Source: Alistipes sp. ZOR0009
GTDB lineage: Bacteria; Bacteroidota; Bacteroidia; Bacteroidales; ZOR0009
Direction: 5' to 3'
Assembly: GCF_000798815.1 (NCBI RefSeq)
Contig: NZ_JTLD01000016.1
Span: forward strand, 57,326-121,325
DNA length: 64,000 nt
Part shown: positions 42,592 to 52,045 of the stretch, piece by piece
How the letters are laid out: each line of letters opens with the position of its first letter
Position numbering within the stretch: position 1 is the first letter of the stretch
Translations under genes and position numbers: made by a program
The notes under the pieces: model-generated
Told to the model about the DNA's origin: nothing
The model's input: the letters and a program-made list of their open reading frames with translations, nothing else
The model's database searches: none

Positions 42592-44793
42592 ATGAAGAGG
42601 TTTGTGCATTACCATCAGCATGACGCGATGGATTGTGGTCCGACATGCCTGCGAATGGTTGCTAAACACCACGGGAAAAGTTTCTCCATACAGAGCTTAC
42701 GCGAGAATTCTCACCTCTCTCGCGAAGGGGTATCGCTTTATGGTATTAGTAAGGCTGCCGAGAGTATTGGTTTCCGTACGATAGCGGTGAAGGCGTCGTT
42801 TGAGCAGCTGCAGGAGGAGGCCCCGCTGCCTGCCATTGTGCATTGGAACCAAAACCACTTTGTGGTAGTGTATGATATTAAGCAGAAGCATGGAAAAACA
42901 ATTGTTCGGTTGGCCGATCCGGCTGCCGAGCTGGTGGACTATACGCGCGAAGAATTCTTGAATTGCTGGATATCGGATACTAGCGAGGGCAAGGATGTTG
43001 GGGTTGCGCTGCTTTTGGAGCCAACCCCCGATTTTTATGCGCAAGAGGATGAAAAGCTCGACAAGACGCGGCTCGCATTTCTATTTTCCTACTTAAGACC
43101 CTACAGAAAGCTGCTGGTACAGCTCTTTTTAGCCTTGCTGGTGGGGAGCTTGCTGCAGCTAATATTCCCATTCTTAACGCAAAGCTTGGTCGATTACGGT
43201 ATCGGGAACCAAAAAATCAGCTTCATATACCTTATATTAATAGCACAGCTGGCTTTAACTATCGGAAAGGTGAGCGTAGAGTTTATTCGTGGATGGATTC
43301 TGCTTCATATTGGTGCTCGTATCAACATTTCGTTGATTTCCGACTTCCTTATTAAGATGATGAAGCTTCCAATGCGCTACTTCGATACTAAGATGGTGGG
43401 CGACCTTATTCAGCGTATTGGCGATCATAACAGAATAGAGACTTTTCTTACTGGTACGACGCTAAATGTTGCTTTTGCCGTTTTTAACCTTATCGTTTTT
43501 GGCGTGGTATTGGCCTACTATAACTTGGCCATCTTTGGTGTATTTATGCTTGGTAGCGCGGTTTATGTTACCTGGGTATGGATGTTCTTAAAAAAGCGTG
43601 CGGTGCTCGACCACAAGCGCTTTGCGCAGATGTCGGCCAACCAAAGTAACCTAATACAGCTCATACAGGGGATGCCGGAGATTAAGTTGAACAGCTGCGA
43701 GCAGCAGAAACGCTGGGAGTGGGAGCGAATTCAGGCAAAAATATTTAAGGTTAGCATCAAGGGGCTTGCATTAAACCAGTACCAGCAGTCGGGAGCGGTG
43801 TTAATAAACGAATCGAAGAATGCGCTGATATCCGTTTTTGCGGCAGGAGCGGTAATCCGTGGCGATATGACGCTGGGGATGATGCTTGCTGCGCAGTATA
43901 TTATTGGACAGCTTAACAGCCCTATTGATCAGCTGATCTCCTTTTTAAATGCAACGCAGGATGCCAAGCTAAGTATCGAGCGTTTGGGCGAGGTGCATCT
44001 AAAGGAGAACGAGGAGAAGGAGGATGGCTACTACCGAACAGACATTCCGGTAAGCGGTGAAGTGGGAATAGAGAATTTGTCGTTCAGCTACGATGGGCCC
44101 GATAGCGATTTGGTGCTCGAGGATCTCTCCTTATCGGTTCCTGCCGGAAAAACAACCGCAATCGTGGGAATGAGTGGAAGCGGAAAGACCACGCTGCTTA
44201 AGCTGCTGCTCGGTTTTTATCCTTTAAATAAGGGGGAGATACGGGTAAACGGAAATTTGCTAGAGCGCTATAGCATAAACGAGTGGCGTAAACGCTGCGG
44301 AATAGTTATGCAGGACGGTTTTATTTTTTCGGATACCATTGCCCGCAATATTGCCCCTGCCGACGAGGTGGTAGATAGAGATAGGCTGATACATGCGGCA
44401 ACGGTGGCCTGCATATTCGACTTTATCGAGTCGTTACCTTTGGGTTTTAATACAAAAATAGGTAGCGATGGGCACGGGCTTAGTCAGGGGCAGCGTCAAC
44501 GCATGCTTATTGCTCGTGCCGTTTACAAAAATCCCGAATATATCTTCTTCGACGAGGCTACCAACGCCCTAGATGCCAACAACGAGAAGGCAATAATGGC
44601 CAACCTCGACGAATTCTTTAGAGGGCGAACGGTTATTGTGGTGGCGCACCGCTTGAGCACAGTAAAAAATGCAGATCAGATAGTAGTACTCGATAAGGGA
44701 CGAATTACAGAGCGAGGAACGCATGCTGAGCTGGTTGAAAAGCGCGGAGCCTACTTTGAACTGGTAAAAAATCAGCTCGAGTTAGGAAACTAA
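42592..44793 (+). CDS. C39-peptidase ABC exporter (bacteriocin-type)
   Basis: The 733-aa fusion is a peptidase-containing ABC transporter. The N-terminal C39 domain has the catalytic Cys in HQHDAMDCGPTCL (Cys 15), the His in NQNHFVVVYD (about 90) and an Asp in LADPA. Six membrane helices follow (about 155-450). The nucleotide-binding domain has Walker A GMSGSGKTTLL, signature LSQGQRQRMLIARA, Walker B YIFFDEATNALD and H-switch VVAHRLS. It should cut double-glycine leaders in the cytosol and export the cores. It is followed by the adaptor and HTH genes at 91 nt and 6 nt. Confidence 0.95.
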   Translation: MKRFVHYHQHDAMDCGPTCLRMVAKHHGKSFSIQSLRENSHLSREGVSLYGISKAAESIGFRTIAVKASFEQLQEEAPLPAIVHWNQNHFVVVYDIKQKHGKTIVRLADPAAELVDYTREEFLNCWISDTSEGKDVGVALLLEPTPDFYAQEDEKLDKTRLAFLFSYLRPYRKLLVQLFLALLVGSLLQLIFPFLTQSLVDYGIGNQKISFIYLILIAQLALTIGKVSVEFIRGWILLHIGARINISLISDFLIKMMKLPMRYFDTKMVGDLIQRIGDHNRIETFLTGTTLNVAFAVFNLIVFGVVLAYYNLAIFGVFMLGSAVYVTWVWMFLKKRAVLDHKRFAQMSANQSNLIQLIQGMPEIKLNSCEQQKRWEWERIQAKIFKVSIKGLALNQYQQSGAVLINESKNALISVFAAGAVIRGDMTLGMMLAAQYIIGQLNSPIDQLISFLNATQDAKLSIERLGEVHLKENEEKEDGYYRTDIPVSGEVGIENLSFSYDGPDSDLVLEDLSLSVPAGKTTAIVGMSGSGKTTLLKLLLGFYPLNKGEIRVNGNLLERYSINEWRKRCGIVMQDGFIFSDTIARNIAPADEVVDRDRLIHAATVACIFDFIESLPLGFNTKIGSDGHGLSQGQRQRMLIARAVYKNPEYIFFDEATNALDANNEKAIMANLDEFFRGRTVIVVAHRLSTVKNADQIVVLDKGRITERGTHAELVEKRGAYFELVKNQLELGN

Positions 44794-44884
44794 ACGCGTT
44801 GGTGCGGAGCAAATGTGGATTCGCATACCATTATATATAAGTAAGATAATTATTACCCAAACTACTTAAACAAATAGCGGCTTT

Positions 44885-46237
44885 ATGGAAGAAAATATTG
44901 ACGATATAGTGGCAGCAGCTGCAATTTTGAAGGAGCAAAAGCCAAAAAAGGAGCTTGTTATCCGCTCCGACGAGATGAATGAAATACTTGGAACTCCACC
45001 CAAAGCCATAATTCGTTACGGTGTTACGGTTATTGGGGCAATAATAGTAATGATCGTTGTTGGAAGCGCCTTTATTCGTTATCCCGATGTTATTCCTGTA
45101 CCTATAACCATCACAACGCAGTCGCCACCCGAAATGCTGGTTGCCCGATCGGCTGGAAAGCCAATGGCCATTCTTGTAGAGGATAAGGTGGTGGTAAAAC
45201 CGAATCAGGTAGTTGCCATTATGCAAAATAGCGCGCGATATGGTGATATGCTTAAGCTAAAAGCGATTGTAGAGCAAAATGGAGGTATAACCCCAAGCGT
45301 TGCAGCGCTTGCTACCATGAGATTTCCTACCAACCTATCGTTAGGAGAGGTTCAGGGAAGCTACAATGAGCTTATAAAAGCGCAGGCGGAGCTTGCTCTT
45401 TTTATGAATCAGCAGTTTTATCCTAAGAAGGAGCGGGCTATGATTCAGCAGATTGAGGGATATAAGGCCTACCGTGCTAAGATGAGCTCGCAAATGGCCA
45501 TTAGCCAGCAAGACTACAAGCTTATTTTAAAGCAGCTAAAGCGCGATTCATTGCTGCTTTCGCAAAAAGTAATTGCTGCAGCCGACTACGAGAAGACTGA
45601 ATCGGCCATGCTAGCAAGGAAAGGAAGCGTAGCGCAGCAGTCCATTTCGGCAACGAATGCCGAAATAGAGCAAGCACGGCTCGAACAGAGTCTGACAGAG
45701 CTGCGAATGGAGGCGCAGAACAAGCAGCAGCAGCTCGAAAGCTCGTTGGTGGGGTTATACAACCAGTTGAGAAGTGCGGTAGCGCAGTGGGAGGAGAAGT
45801 ATATCCTAAAAACGCATCAGGCAGGGAAGCTAACCTACCTAAAGGTCTGGAGTACGAGCCAGGAGGTGCGAGCAGGTGAGATTCTATTTGCAGTAATCCC
45901 CCAAAAGGCAGGAAAAATAGTTGGTGTTGCCACCGTAAATAAGGCGGCTATAGGAAAAGTTGCCGAAGGTCAAAATGTAAACATTAAGCTAAGCGGATAT
46001 CCCAACCAGGAGTTTGGAACGCTAAGAGGAAAGGTGCTTAACCTTTCGTTGGCACCCGGCGATAGCATTTACGCGGCGACAATATCCATCCCTCAAAATC
46101 TTGTAACAACCTATAGGCGGCAGCTTCACCTAAGAGGTGAGCTCACCGGAACGGCCGAAATCAGCACCGACGAGCTGAGCATTCTCGCAAGGGTATGGTC
46201 GCCGCTGAAGTATATGATAACCCAACAGAAAAACTAA
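44885..46237 (+). CDS. HlyD-family membrane fusion protein (exporter adaptor)
   Basis: The 450-aa protein has a single N-terminal membrane helix (about 38-60, VTVIGAIIVMIVVGSAF). A lipoyl-like half, a long alpha-hairpin (about 150-300, Gln/Glu/Lys-rich) and a C-terminal beta-barrel region follow (GKIVGVATVNKAAIGKVAEGQNVNIKL). It would bridge the ABC exporter to an outer-membrane channel. No TolC-like gene is in the window. Confidence 0.92.
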   Translation: MEENIDDIVAAAAILKEQKPKKELVIRSDEMNEILGTPPKAIIRYGVTVIGAIIVMIVVGSAFIRYPDVIPVPITITTQSPPEMLVARSAGKPMAILVEDKVVVKPNQVVAIMQNSARYGDMLKLKAIVEQNGGITPSVAALATMRFPTNLSLGEVQGSYNELIKAQAELALFMNQQFYPKKERAMIQQIEGYKAYRAKMSSQMAISQQDYKLILKQLKRDSLLLSQKVIAAADYEKTESAMLARKGSVAQQSISATNAEIEQARLEQSLTELRMEAQNKQQQLESSLVGLYNQLRSAVAQWEEKYILKTHQAGKLTYLKVWSTSQEVRAGEILFAVIPQKAGKIVGVATVNKAAIGKVAEGQNVNIKLSGYPNQEFGTLRGKVLNLSLAPGDSIYAATISIPQNLVTTYRRQLHLRGELTGTAEISTDELSILARVWSPLKYMITQQKN

Positions 46238-46243
46238 CAGGCT

Positions 46244-46582
46244 ATGGCACTAAAAGAAATGATGAAGCTAGCAGAGCTTGATAGGCTGCTGCATAAAGGA
46301 TGTACGGGAGATTCGAAGCATTTGGCTCGACAAATTGGTGTTTCGCGAAGTACGCTGTTTAATCTTTTTTTGGAGCTAAAAGAGGTGGGTGCCGAGATAA
46401 GCTACGATGCACACCGTAAAACCTACTACTATACTAAGGAGGTTAAAATTGTTTTGGCAATAGGCCGGGAATCTCAGGATTATTTGCTTATGAATGACAT
46501 TCGAAAAATAATGGGAGGGGCAAGATCTATTTTGAGTTGTCAAAAATTTGATAGTTCTATACATTTATTCTCCTCATTGTAA
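46244..46582 (+). CDS. HTH-domain DNA-binding protein, candidate regulator
   Basis: The 112-aa protein starts 6 nt after the adaptor gene. Residues about 10-60 (LLHKGCTGDSKHLARQIGVSRSTLFNLFLELKEVGAEISYD) form a winged-helix/HTH_11-like unit. It has no sensor or sigma domain. It is the only DNA-binding protein gene in the island, so it is the best candidate for recognising the palindromic promoters. A dimer would match the two-fold symmetry. This link is inference. Confidence 0.75.
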   Translation: MALKEMMKLAELDRLLHKGCTGDSKHLARQIGVSRSTLFNLFLELKEVGAEISYDAHRKTYYYTKEVKIVLAIGRESQDYLLMNDIRKIMGGARSILSCQKFDSSIHLFSSL

Positions 46583-46756
46583 CGAGTGTGCTGACTATTT
46601 GCGGTAGTGTAGTGGATGCTGAAATGGATATCTGTAGGTCTTGATAAAATAAAAAAAGAGATTTGAAGTTCTTTGATACAAACTGTGTCTTAGAAAAGGT
46701 TGATGTTGAAGCAATCTATGATATCATTTGCAATTTGCATTAAAAAAAAGAAAAAG

Positions 46757-47719
46757 ATGAAAGTTTGGGTTACGATTATATGTTTACTGATTTGTAATAG
46801 TTTATTGGCTGCAGATTATGCAAAGTATCACGAATCATGTAACAGAGCGCTGATTGAAAAAATAAATGGGAATACAAAAAGAGCGATTGAGTACTACGAA
46901 AAGGCATTTAGTGAAAATCATCCATTTGTTGATGACCTGCAGGAATTGTATAAATGCTATATTGCTGTAAATGATAAGGAGAATGCCTATAGGACATTAG
47001 AACGAATGGTTATCTCTGGATTTCGGTTAGAGGAAAAAAGTTATCTGTGTTTACCTACTAAACCAGCATTGGAGAAAATTGACAATACAGATTTTATAGA
47101 AGATACTACTTTGCTAGCTAGGTTGAAGGTAAATTATAACGATTTAAAAACAAGGAGTATTAAGAATTTTGATAAGGAATCTGTAAAATATATTCAAAGT
47201 ATTAGCACAAACGATCGATTTGTTGGGTATATGAGGACATTAGCAGATAGTAGTGGTGAATCCTTAATTTCAGAAATAGGATTTGATGCTAATGCAAGGA
47301 TATTTTTGAACTTAATAAGATCTAATTTGATTGATGAATCGATTCCCTTTGACATCTACGGGAGCTACTTTTATATATCCTTAGCACATATAGCACTAAG
47401 TGTATCCAAAAAGGATGATGTAAATACTCTATTCGACTATTTAAAGAGGCAGGTTATTATTGGCAATTTGCATCCAAATCAATATGCAATCTATTTTGAT
47501 CAGAATTATGTCAGAGTACTGGGACACTCCGAGTCGTATTATGGTGCGCATTATAGTTCTTCTTGGAATGAAGAAAAATCAAAGATGTGCGTGCAAATTA
47601 TGCCGGTAGAAGATCCATTAAAATTGGATAAACGAAGGGCAAGTCTCTTTTTGCCACCATTATGGGTTATGGAAAAATTGAAGGGGGTTGTTTTACCAAA
47701 TAATTATAAGGCTGAATAG
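46757..47719 (+). CDS. Secreted TPR-like protein
   Basis: The 320-aa protein has a signal peptide (MKVWVTIICLLICNSLLAAD) and at least one TPR-like pair (NGNTKRAIEYYEKAFSENHPFVDDLQELYKCYIAVNDKENAYRTLERM). The rest has no recognised domain. An ATG 57 nt upstream would add a Lys-rich non-signal extension. It is AT-rich relative to the exporter. It lies between the exporter operon and the S41 genes, and its function is unknown. Confidence 0.7.
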   Translation: MKVWVTIICLLICNSLLAADYAKYHESCNRALIEKINGNTKRAIEYYEKAFSENHPFVDDLQELYKCYIAVNDKENAYRTLERMVISGFRLEEKSYLCLPTKPALEKIDNTDFIEDTTLLARLKVNYNDLKTRSIKNFDKESVKYIQSISTNDRFVGYMRTLADSSGESLISEIGFDANARIFLNLIRSNLIDESIPFDIYGSYFYISLAHIALSVSKKDDVNTLFDYLKRQVIIGNLHPNQYAIYFDQNYVRVLGHSESYYGAHYSSSWNEEKSKMCVQIMPVEDPLKLDKRRASLFLPPLWVMEKLKGVVLPNNYKAE

Positions 47720-47834
47720 GTGCAATCGAAGTTAAAAGTTTCAGAGATTACATAGAATTTGTAATTTAACATACCTGAGATTTTGTTGTATTGCAATAAG
47801 GATGATTTCTGCTAATAAATTTTGAAGAACTATT

Positions 47835-49379
47835 ATGATAAAAGGTGTAGCCGTTGTTTTGTATAACTTTTTAAAGTCGTTATTGGGATTTAAAAAAAAT
47901 CTGTTTGCTAGTTTTGTAAAGATAAGTGTTGTTCTTATCCTTTTAGTTGGATCAAAAATTACAGCATTTTCGCAAGAATACAGCAATGTTCAAGATTTTG
48001 ATTTTCTTGTAGCAAAGGTTAAGGCTGTATATCCAGGATATAGGGATAAGGTAACGCCCCAAACCAGACCGCAACTTGAAATGTTGGAAAAGGAGCTGCG
48101 TAGAAAAATTGCAGCTTATCCCGATTCGTGTAAATTTTATATGCAGCAGTATGTGAGATGGTTTAAGGATTTCCATTTGTCAGTAAGGAATGTGAGCAAT
48201 AACAATCAGGTAAAAGAGAAATCGGCTCCCAATCATCGCTATATTACTGTAAACATCGATAGCTTAAGGCAACAGACTCAATCTGGGCAGACAATCGAAG
48301 GTGTTTGGCGCATATTCGACTATCAAATTGCTATAGTTAAGGATAGGCAGGAGAATAAGTTTTATGGAATAGCATTGAAGTATAGAAATGCAGCACCCAA
48401 TCAGCTTGTTTTTATCTTTGAACCAACAGGGATAGCCGATTTTGAGCTGACTTTTTTCCCAAGCTACTATAACTATGCTCCCACAAAAAGTAAAGCATCG
48501 CTTGAATTTGATAATAAGATATTGGAACTCCATAATGATACTCGCTTTGTTAGGGCAACCAACTCGAAAGAATTTGATAATGCGCTTTGGGAGACCTATC
48601 AGCCGAAGTATCCTAATGGGCGTAACATTTTTCAATTTACGACTTATTTAAATGATAGCACATTTTATCTTAGAGCATCTTCTTTTGGCGATAGTACAGT
48701 TGAAAAGTTGGTAGATAAGCATTGGAAGGAGATAACCTCGCGTCCTAACCTTATTATCGACTTAAGATCTAATGATGGTGGTTCCGATATTTACTACCAA
48801 AGTTTGCTTAAGCTAGTATACACCAATCCATATTTTACGAAGGGTGTTGAGTGGTATGCGTGCTCTGATAATATTAAATTATTTGAGGATGCAATAAAGA
48901 ATAAAGAGATAAACGGTGGCGATGAAGGTATAAAGGCAACCAAGGCGTTGCTAGAGGCAATGCATAAGAATGTAGGCGGATTTGTTTTGCATCCTATGAT
49001 GGGGCATGATAGAGCTGTTACGCGAGATACTATCTACACCTATCCAAAACGAGTAGGAATTATTATAGAGGAGACTAATGGATCTTCGGCCGAGCAATTT
49101 ATTTTGAGCGCAAAGAATAGTAAAAAGGTAATTCTATTTGGCGATAAGAGTACGGCAGGAGTTCTTGACTATTCGAATGCAGTACAAATTGTATTTCCAT
49201 CAGGAAATTATTCGCTTAGGTTTCCAATGACTCGATCGAGACGGCTACCTGAAAATCCTATCGACAACAAAGGTATTGCACCTGATGTCAGAATTCCATT
49301 TCCTAATACAAAACAGATTTATAGTCGTATAGACGATTGGGTATATTTTGTAAAAAGCTATCTGGAAGCAGTAAGATAG
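47835..49379 (+). CDS. S41-family (tail-specific) protease 1
   Basis: The 514 aa have an N-terminal signal/anchor (about 20-46). The C-terminal S41 domain has LIIDLRSNDGGSDIYYQ, VGIIIEETNGSSAEQFILSAKNSKKV (nucleophile Ser region, about 417) and FGDKSTAGVLDY. It probably acts in the periplasm or on the surface. In a GG-peptide island it could trim exported peptides or degrade competitors, but no direct evidence links it. Confidence 0.8.
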   Translation: MIKGVAVVLYNFLKSLLGFKKNLFASFVKISVVLILLVGSKITAFSQEYSNVQDFDFLVAKVKAVYPGYRDKVTPQTRPQLEMLEKELRRKIAAYPDSCKFYMQQYVRWFKDFHLSVRNVSNNNQVKEKSAPNHRYITVNIDSLRQQTQSGQTIEGVWRIFDYQIAIVKDRQENKFYGIALKYRNAAPNQLVFIFEPTGIADFELTFFPSYYNYAPTKSKASLEFDNKILELHNDTRFVRATNSKEFDNALWETYQPKYPNGRNIFQFTTYLNDSTFYLRASSFGDSTVEKLVDKHWKEITSRPNLIIDLRSNDGGSDIYYQSLLKLVYTNPYFTKGVEWYACSDNIKLFEDAIKNKEINGGDEGIKATKALLEAMHKNVGGFVLHPMMGHDRAVTRDTIYTYPKRVGIIIEETNGSSAEQFILSAKNSKKVILFGDKSTAGVLDYSNAVQIVFPSGNYSLRFPMTRSRRLPENPIDNKGIAPDVRIPFPNTKQIYSRIDDWVYFVKSYLEAVR

Positions 49380-49466
49380 TCCGGGAAAGTATTGCTTATA
49401 TGATTTTTGAAAATAGAGAGATACATTATAGAATTAAGTGAGGACATTTCAATTTTATTTAAAACT

Positions 49467-50840
49467 ATGATGAAAAAATATTTTTGTTTTATTGGTTTAC
49501 TAGCATGCTGTATCGTAATAGTAGGTCTCTCGTCTTGCGCATTAAGTAAGAAGGTAGCTCCACAAGAAGTAAAGGAGGATGTAGCATTTGTCAAAAAGCA
49601 AATCGGCCTGCTACATCCTAATCCATATTTTTTAGCCGATTCGGCAGCTTTTATAAAAAGGTTAGATTGTATTGCTCCGCATACAAAAATAGCTAGGCTT
49701 AACCTATGCGGGCAGCTACAAAATGCAGTAGCCATGCTGAATGATGGGCATACAGCAGTCAATTTGGACAACAATACTCGTTTTCGTGCTTTCTTTTGGA
49801 GAAGTAAAATCCTTCCGTTGAAATTGGAGGTTAAGGATGGTAGGTTATTGGTTTTAAGTAATGTTGGAAAGTATTCTCACATAGCGTCTGGGAGTGAGAT
49901 TCTTGAGATAAATGGAGTAGATGCTGATTCTATTTATAGAAAATTGTTAGAGAGAACTTCGGGGAATAGTATAAAGCATAAGGAGCATATTATTAATAGT
50001 GGATCTTTATCTCTTGATTTACTTATAAAGACAGGATATTCAGGTAACTACAACGTAAAGTATAAAGCTCCTAACGGAGAATGTCGTGAGGTTTTTCTGA
50101 AGGGTATTAGCCAGCCAAAATATTTTGGAAGTAAATCAACATATTCTAATAGGGATATTTTTGATAGCTGCTCTATGGTAGAGCGCAGCGACTTTGGATC
50201 AATTTTTTATTCTAAAAAGGACTCTGCTGTCATTTTTAAATATCCGAAATTTGATTCTCTTAACGATACAAGCCTGATAAATAGAGTTTATCAGCTTATA
50301 AAATCGGATAGCGTAAAGTATTTTGTGCTCGATCTTCGTGATAATACAGGAGGAACGACTAACTTATATCCTTATTTACTTAAGCTATTTCCACCTAAAA
50401 ACAAGGTTTGCTATTTTGATAGAGTTGAGGTTAACCTAGCAAGTGTAGCTAGTGCGGAGATGAAAATGGAGAAGGTCGAAACTATTAGGGGAAATAAAAT
50501 AGGCATTTGTAGAGATAGCCTTCTGCTTAGTACAAGTAATATTTGTGGGATTAGTAAGAAGGCGTTTGTTTTATGTAATGCCGGTACTTTTTCGACAGCA
50601 AGCGCATTTTGTGCAATTGTTCAGGATAATAAGCTTGGAGTTTTAGTTGGTGAGGATACGGGTGGAAGAGGATCAGATTTTGGGAACTTTCAAGCGTTTT
50701 TACTCCCAAATAGTAAGCTGATTTTGCAAGTATCAACTTCTAGGTTTATACGACCTAACGGAAATGCTACCTTTTATCCAATAAAACCCGATATCTACTC
50801 CAATTTTAAGGAGGCGTTTTCCGTTAAGGCGTACAATTAG
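49467..50840 (+). CDS. S41-family (tail-specific) protease 2, lipoprotein
   Basis: The 457 aa have a lipoprotein signal ending VGLSSC. A PDZ-like segment (IASGSEILEINGVDADSIYRKLL) lies near 145-170. The S41 core has YFVLDLRDNTGGTTNL, FVLCNAGTFSTASAFCAIV (Ser about 375) and LVGEDTGGRGSDFGNF. It starts 87 nt after the previous S41 gene, and they may be one transcript. An upstream ATG (49407) is unlikely because it would bury the signal. Confidence 0.82.
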   Translation: MMKKYFCFIGLLACCIVIVGLSSCALSKKVAPQEVKEDVAFVKKQIGLLHPNPYFLADSAAFIKRLDCIAPHTKIARLNLCGQLQNAVAMLNDGHTAVNLDNNTRFRAFFWRSKILPLKLEVKDGRLLVLSNVGKYSHIASGSEILEINGVDADSIYRKLLERTSGNSIKHKEHIINSGSLSLDLLIKTGYSGNYNVKYKAPNGECREVFLKGISQPKYFGSKSTYSNRDIFDSCSMVERSDFGSIFYSKKDSAVIFKYPKFDSLNDTSLINRVYQLIKSDSVKYFVLDLRDNTGGTTNLYPYLLKLFPPKNKVCYFDRVEVNLASVASAEMKMEKVETIRGNKIGICRDSLLLSTSNICGISKKAFVLCNAGTFSTASAFCAIVQDNKLGVLVGEDTGGRGSDFGNFQAFLLPNSKLILQVSTSRFIRPNGNATFYPIKPDIYSNFKEAFSVKAYN

Positions 50841-50960
50841 CTCCTGCTATTTGGATAAAAATCTGATAAAAAGATTTTTTGGTGGTGTTTACCCATCTTC
50901 ATGGCACACAGAATTGGTGCTTAGACTTTATTTACAAAATAATTTAGTAATGGCATCTTA

Positions 50961-50995
50961 GTCCAAAATATTGGACGGCACCGCTATTACATTTG
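50961..50995 (+). promoter_or_regulatory. Palindrome promoter, peptide D
   Basis: GTCCAAAATATTGGAC (50961-50976), 11 nt, TACATTTG (50988-50995), an exact TAnnTTTG. Confidence 0.87.
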
Positions 50996-51060
50996 TTTGC
51001 GTAGCTTGTATTTTACAAGAAGCAAATCGAAAAGTGTTGTTTTATTTAGACGAAATTGCC

Positions 51061-51258
51061 ATGTTAAAAATGATTGAAAAGCTTGCACAAGGGAAAATCT
51101 TAACAGAAAAAGAGCAAAAAGATATTCTTGGAGCTATTTCTGGGGTTAAATGTCTACCCGAAGACGGTTGTTCTGATCCAAACTACTGCTGTTATCGGGG
51201 AGTTTGTGTAATGAAACGTCCACTGCCTGGAGGTGGTGAGCCTGGTTGTATGCAGTAA
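51061..51258 (+). CDS. Leader peptide-containing knottin-like peptide D
   Basis: The 65-aa precursor has leader MLKMIEKLAQGKILTEKEQK-DILGA, where the usual GG is GA (followed by ISG). The core has six Cys spaced 5-5-0-4-13 (C-LPEDG-C-SDPNY-CC-YRGV-C-x13-C), within the consensus spacing of inhibitor cystine knots. An in-frame ATG at 50971 would start inside the promoter palindrome and is rejected. A terminator follows. Confidence 0.85.
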   Translation: MLKMIEKLAQGKILTEKEQKDILGAISGVKCLPEDGCSDPNYCCYRGVCVMKRPLPGGGEPGCMQ

Positions 51259-51274
51259 CTTTTTATTAAAAAGG

Positions 51275-51306
51275 AGGTCGGCTTTATAGAACGACCTTTT
51301 TTTATA
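51275..51306 (+). terminator. Terminator after peptide D
   Basis: AGGTCG/CGACCT stem with a T-run. Confidence 0.7.
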
Positions 51307-51318
51307 TTATTAGTGGGC

Positions 51319-51353
51319 GTCCAAAATATTGGACGGCATCGATATTACATTTG
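51319..51353 (+). promoter_or_regulatory. Palindrome promoter, peptides E and F
   Basis: GTCCAAAATATTGGAC (51319-51334), 11 nt, TACATTTG (51346-51353). Confidence 0.87.
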
Positions 51354-51430
51354 CTAGCGTAGCTTGCTAGCGCATGCTGCTCCAGATGCCGAAAAGGATA
51401 AAGAGTAGGCAATTTATTTATGCAAAGCTT

Positions 51431-51634
51431 ATGCTAAAAAAAGTTTTAAACCTTTTAGATGCTCAAATATTGAGTAAAAAGGAACAGACAAATGTTATAG
51501 GAGGACAACCATTTCCTAGAAGGTGTGACGAAGAAAATCCTTGCAATACTAAGGGGTTATGTTGTACCAATAATTATTGCATTAATTCGGGTCCAGATAA
51601 AAATGGTATATGGCCAAGATGCGATTCTATGTAA
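51431..51634 (+). CDS. Double-glycine leader knottin-like peptide E
   Basis: The 67-aa precursor has leader MLKKVLNLLDAQILSKKEQT-NVIGG. The 42-residue core has six Cys spaced 5-5-0-4-13 (C-DEENP-C-NTKGL-CC-TNNY-C-x13-C), the clearest knottin spacing in the set. The CDEENPC...CC.NNYC segment is shared with peptide K. An in-frame ATG at 51386 (MPKRIK...) lies in the conserved leader element; the leader-proximal ATG is preferred. Peptide F begins 24 nt after its stop. Confidence 0.9.
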   Translation: MLKKVLNLLDAQILSKKEQTNVIGGQPFPRRCDEENPCNTKGLCCTNNYCINSGPDKNGIWPRCDSM

Positions 51635-51657
51635 AACCTATTAAACTTTTTCCCAAA

Positions 51658-51816
51658 ATGAACTTAATCAAGAACATTAAAGGTGTAAAGACACTTTTGA
51701 AGGAAGATCAAAAAGCAATTACAGGAGGTGTTATATATACCTGTAAGGGGGGACCTTGCCCCAAAGGCTACCAGTGCTCGCTAGGATATATTTGTGTGAG
51801 GGTTATGGAACCCTAA
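51658..51816 (+). CDS. Double-glycine leader Cys-rich peptide F (CPxGY family)
   Basis: The 52-aa precursor has leader MNLIKNIKGVKTLLKEDQKAITGG and a core VIYTC-KGGP-C-PKGYQ-C-SLGYI-C with four Cys spaced 4-5-5. There is no palindrome of its own; it lies 24 nt behind peptide E and is served by that promoter. It is related to peptides C and N by the CP-x-G-(Y/S) segment. Confidence 0.87.
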   Translation: MNLIKNIKGVKTLLKEDQKAITGGVIYTCKGGPCPKGYQCSLGYICVRVMEP

Positions 51817-51825
51817 ATGAGGAGA

Positions 51826-51864
51826 AAAGGGAAACTTTAAAGCTAAAAGTTTCCCTTTTTTTTA
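51826..51864 (+). terminator. Terminator after peptides E and F
   Basis: AAAGGGAAACTT/AAGTTTCCCTTT long stem, T-run. Confidence 0.85.
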
Positions 51865-51912
51865 ATATTTCTATTTAAAAAGGATCGTAGCTGATTGTGG
51901 TATAGGCATACC

Positions 51913-51947
51913 GTCTAAAATTTTGGACGGTTGATGGTGTACATTTG
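51913..51947 (+). promoter_or_regulatory. Palindrome promoter, peptide G
   Basis: GTCTAAAATTTTGGAC (51913-51928), 11 nt, TACATTTG (51940-51947). Confidence 0.87.
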
Positions 51948-52045
51948 AGTTGGCAGTGAGTCTCATTTTAAAAAGGCAGATTTTACTGCTGGCAAATCCT
52001 TATTGCCTGAAAATATTAGGAACAATTACATTAAAAAACTCAGCT

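Noticed and set aside
46520..46582. End of the HTH protein (MGGARSILSC...) as a cleavable GG peptide
   Set aside because: The GG is inside a 112-aa regulator, with no typical leader before it and one Cys only.
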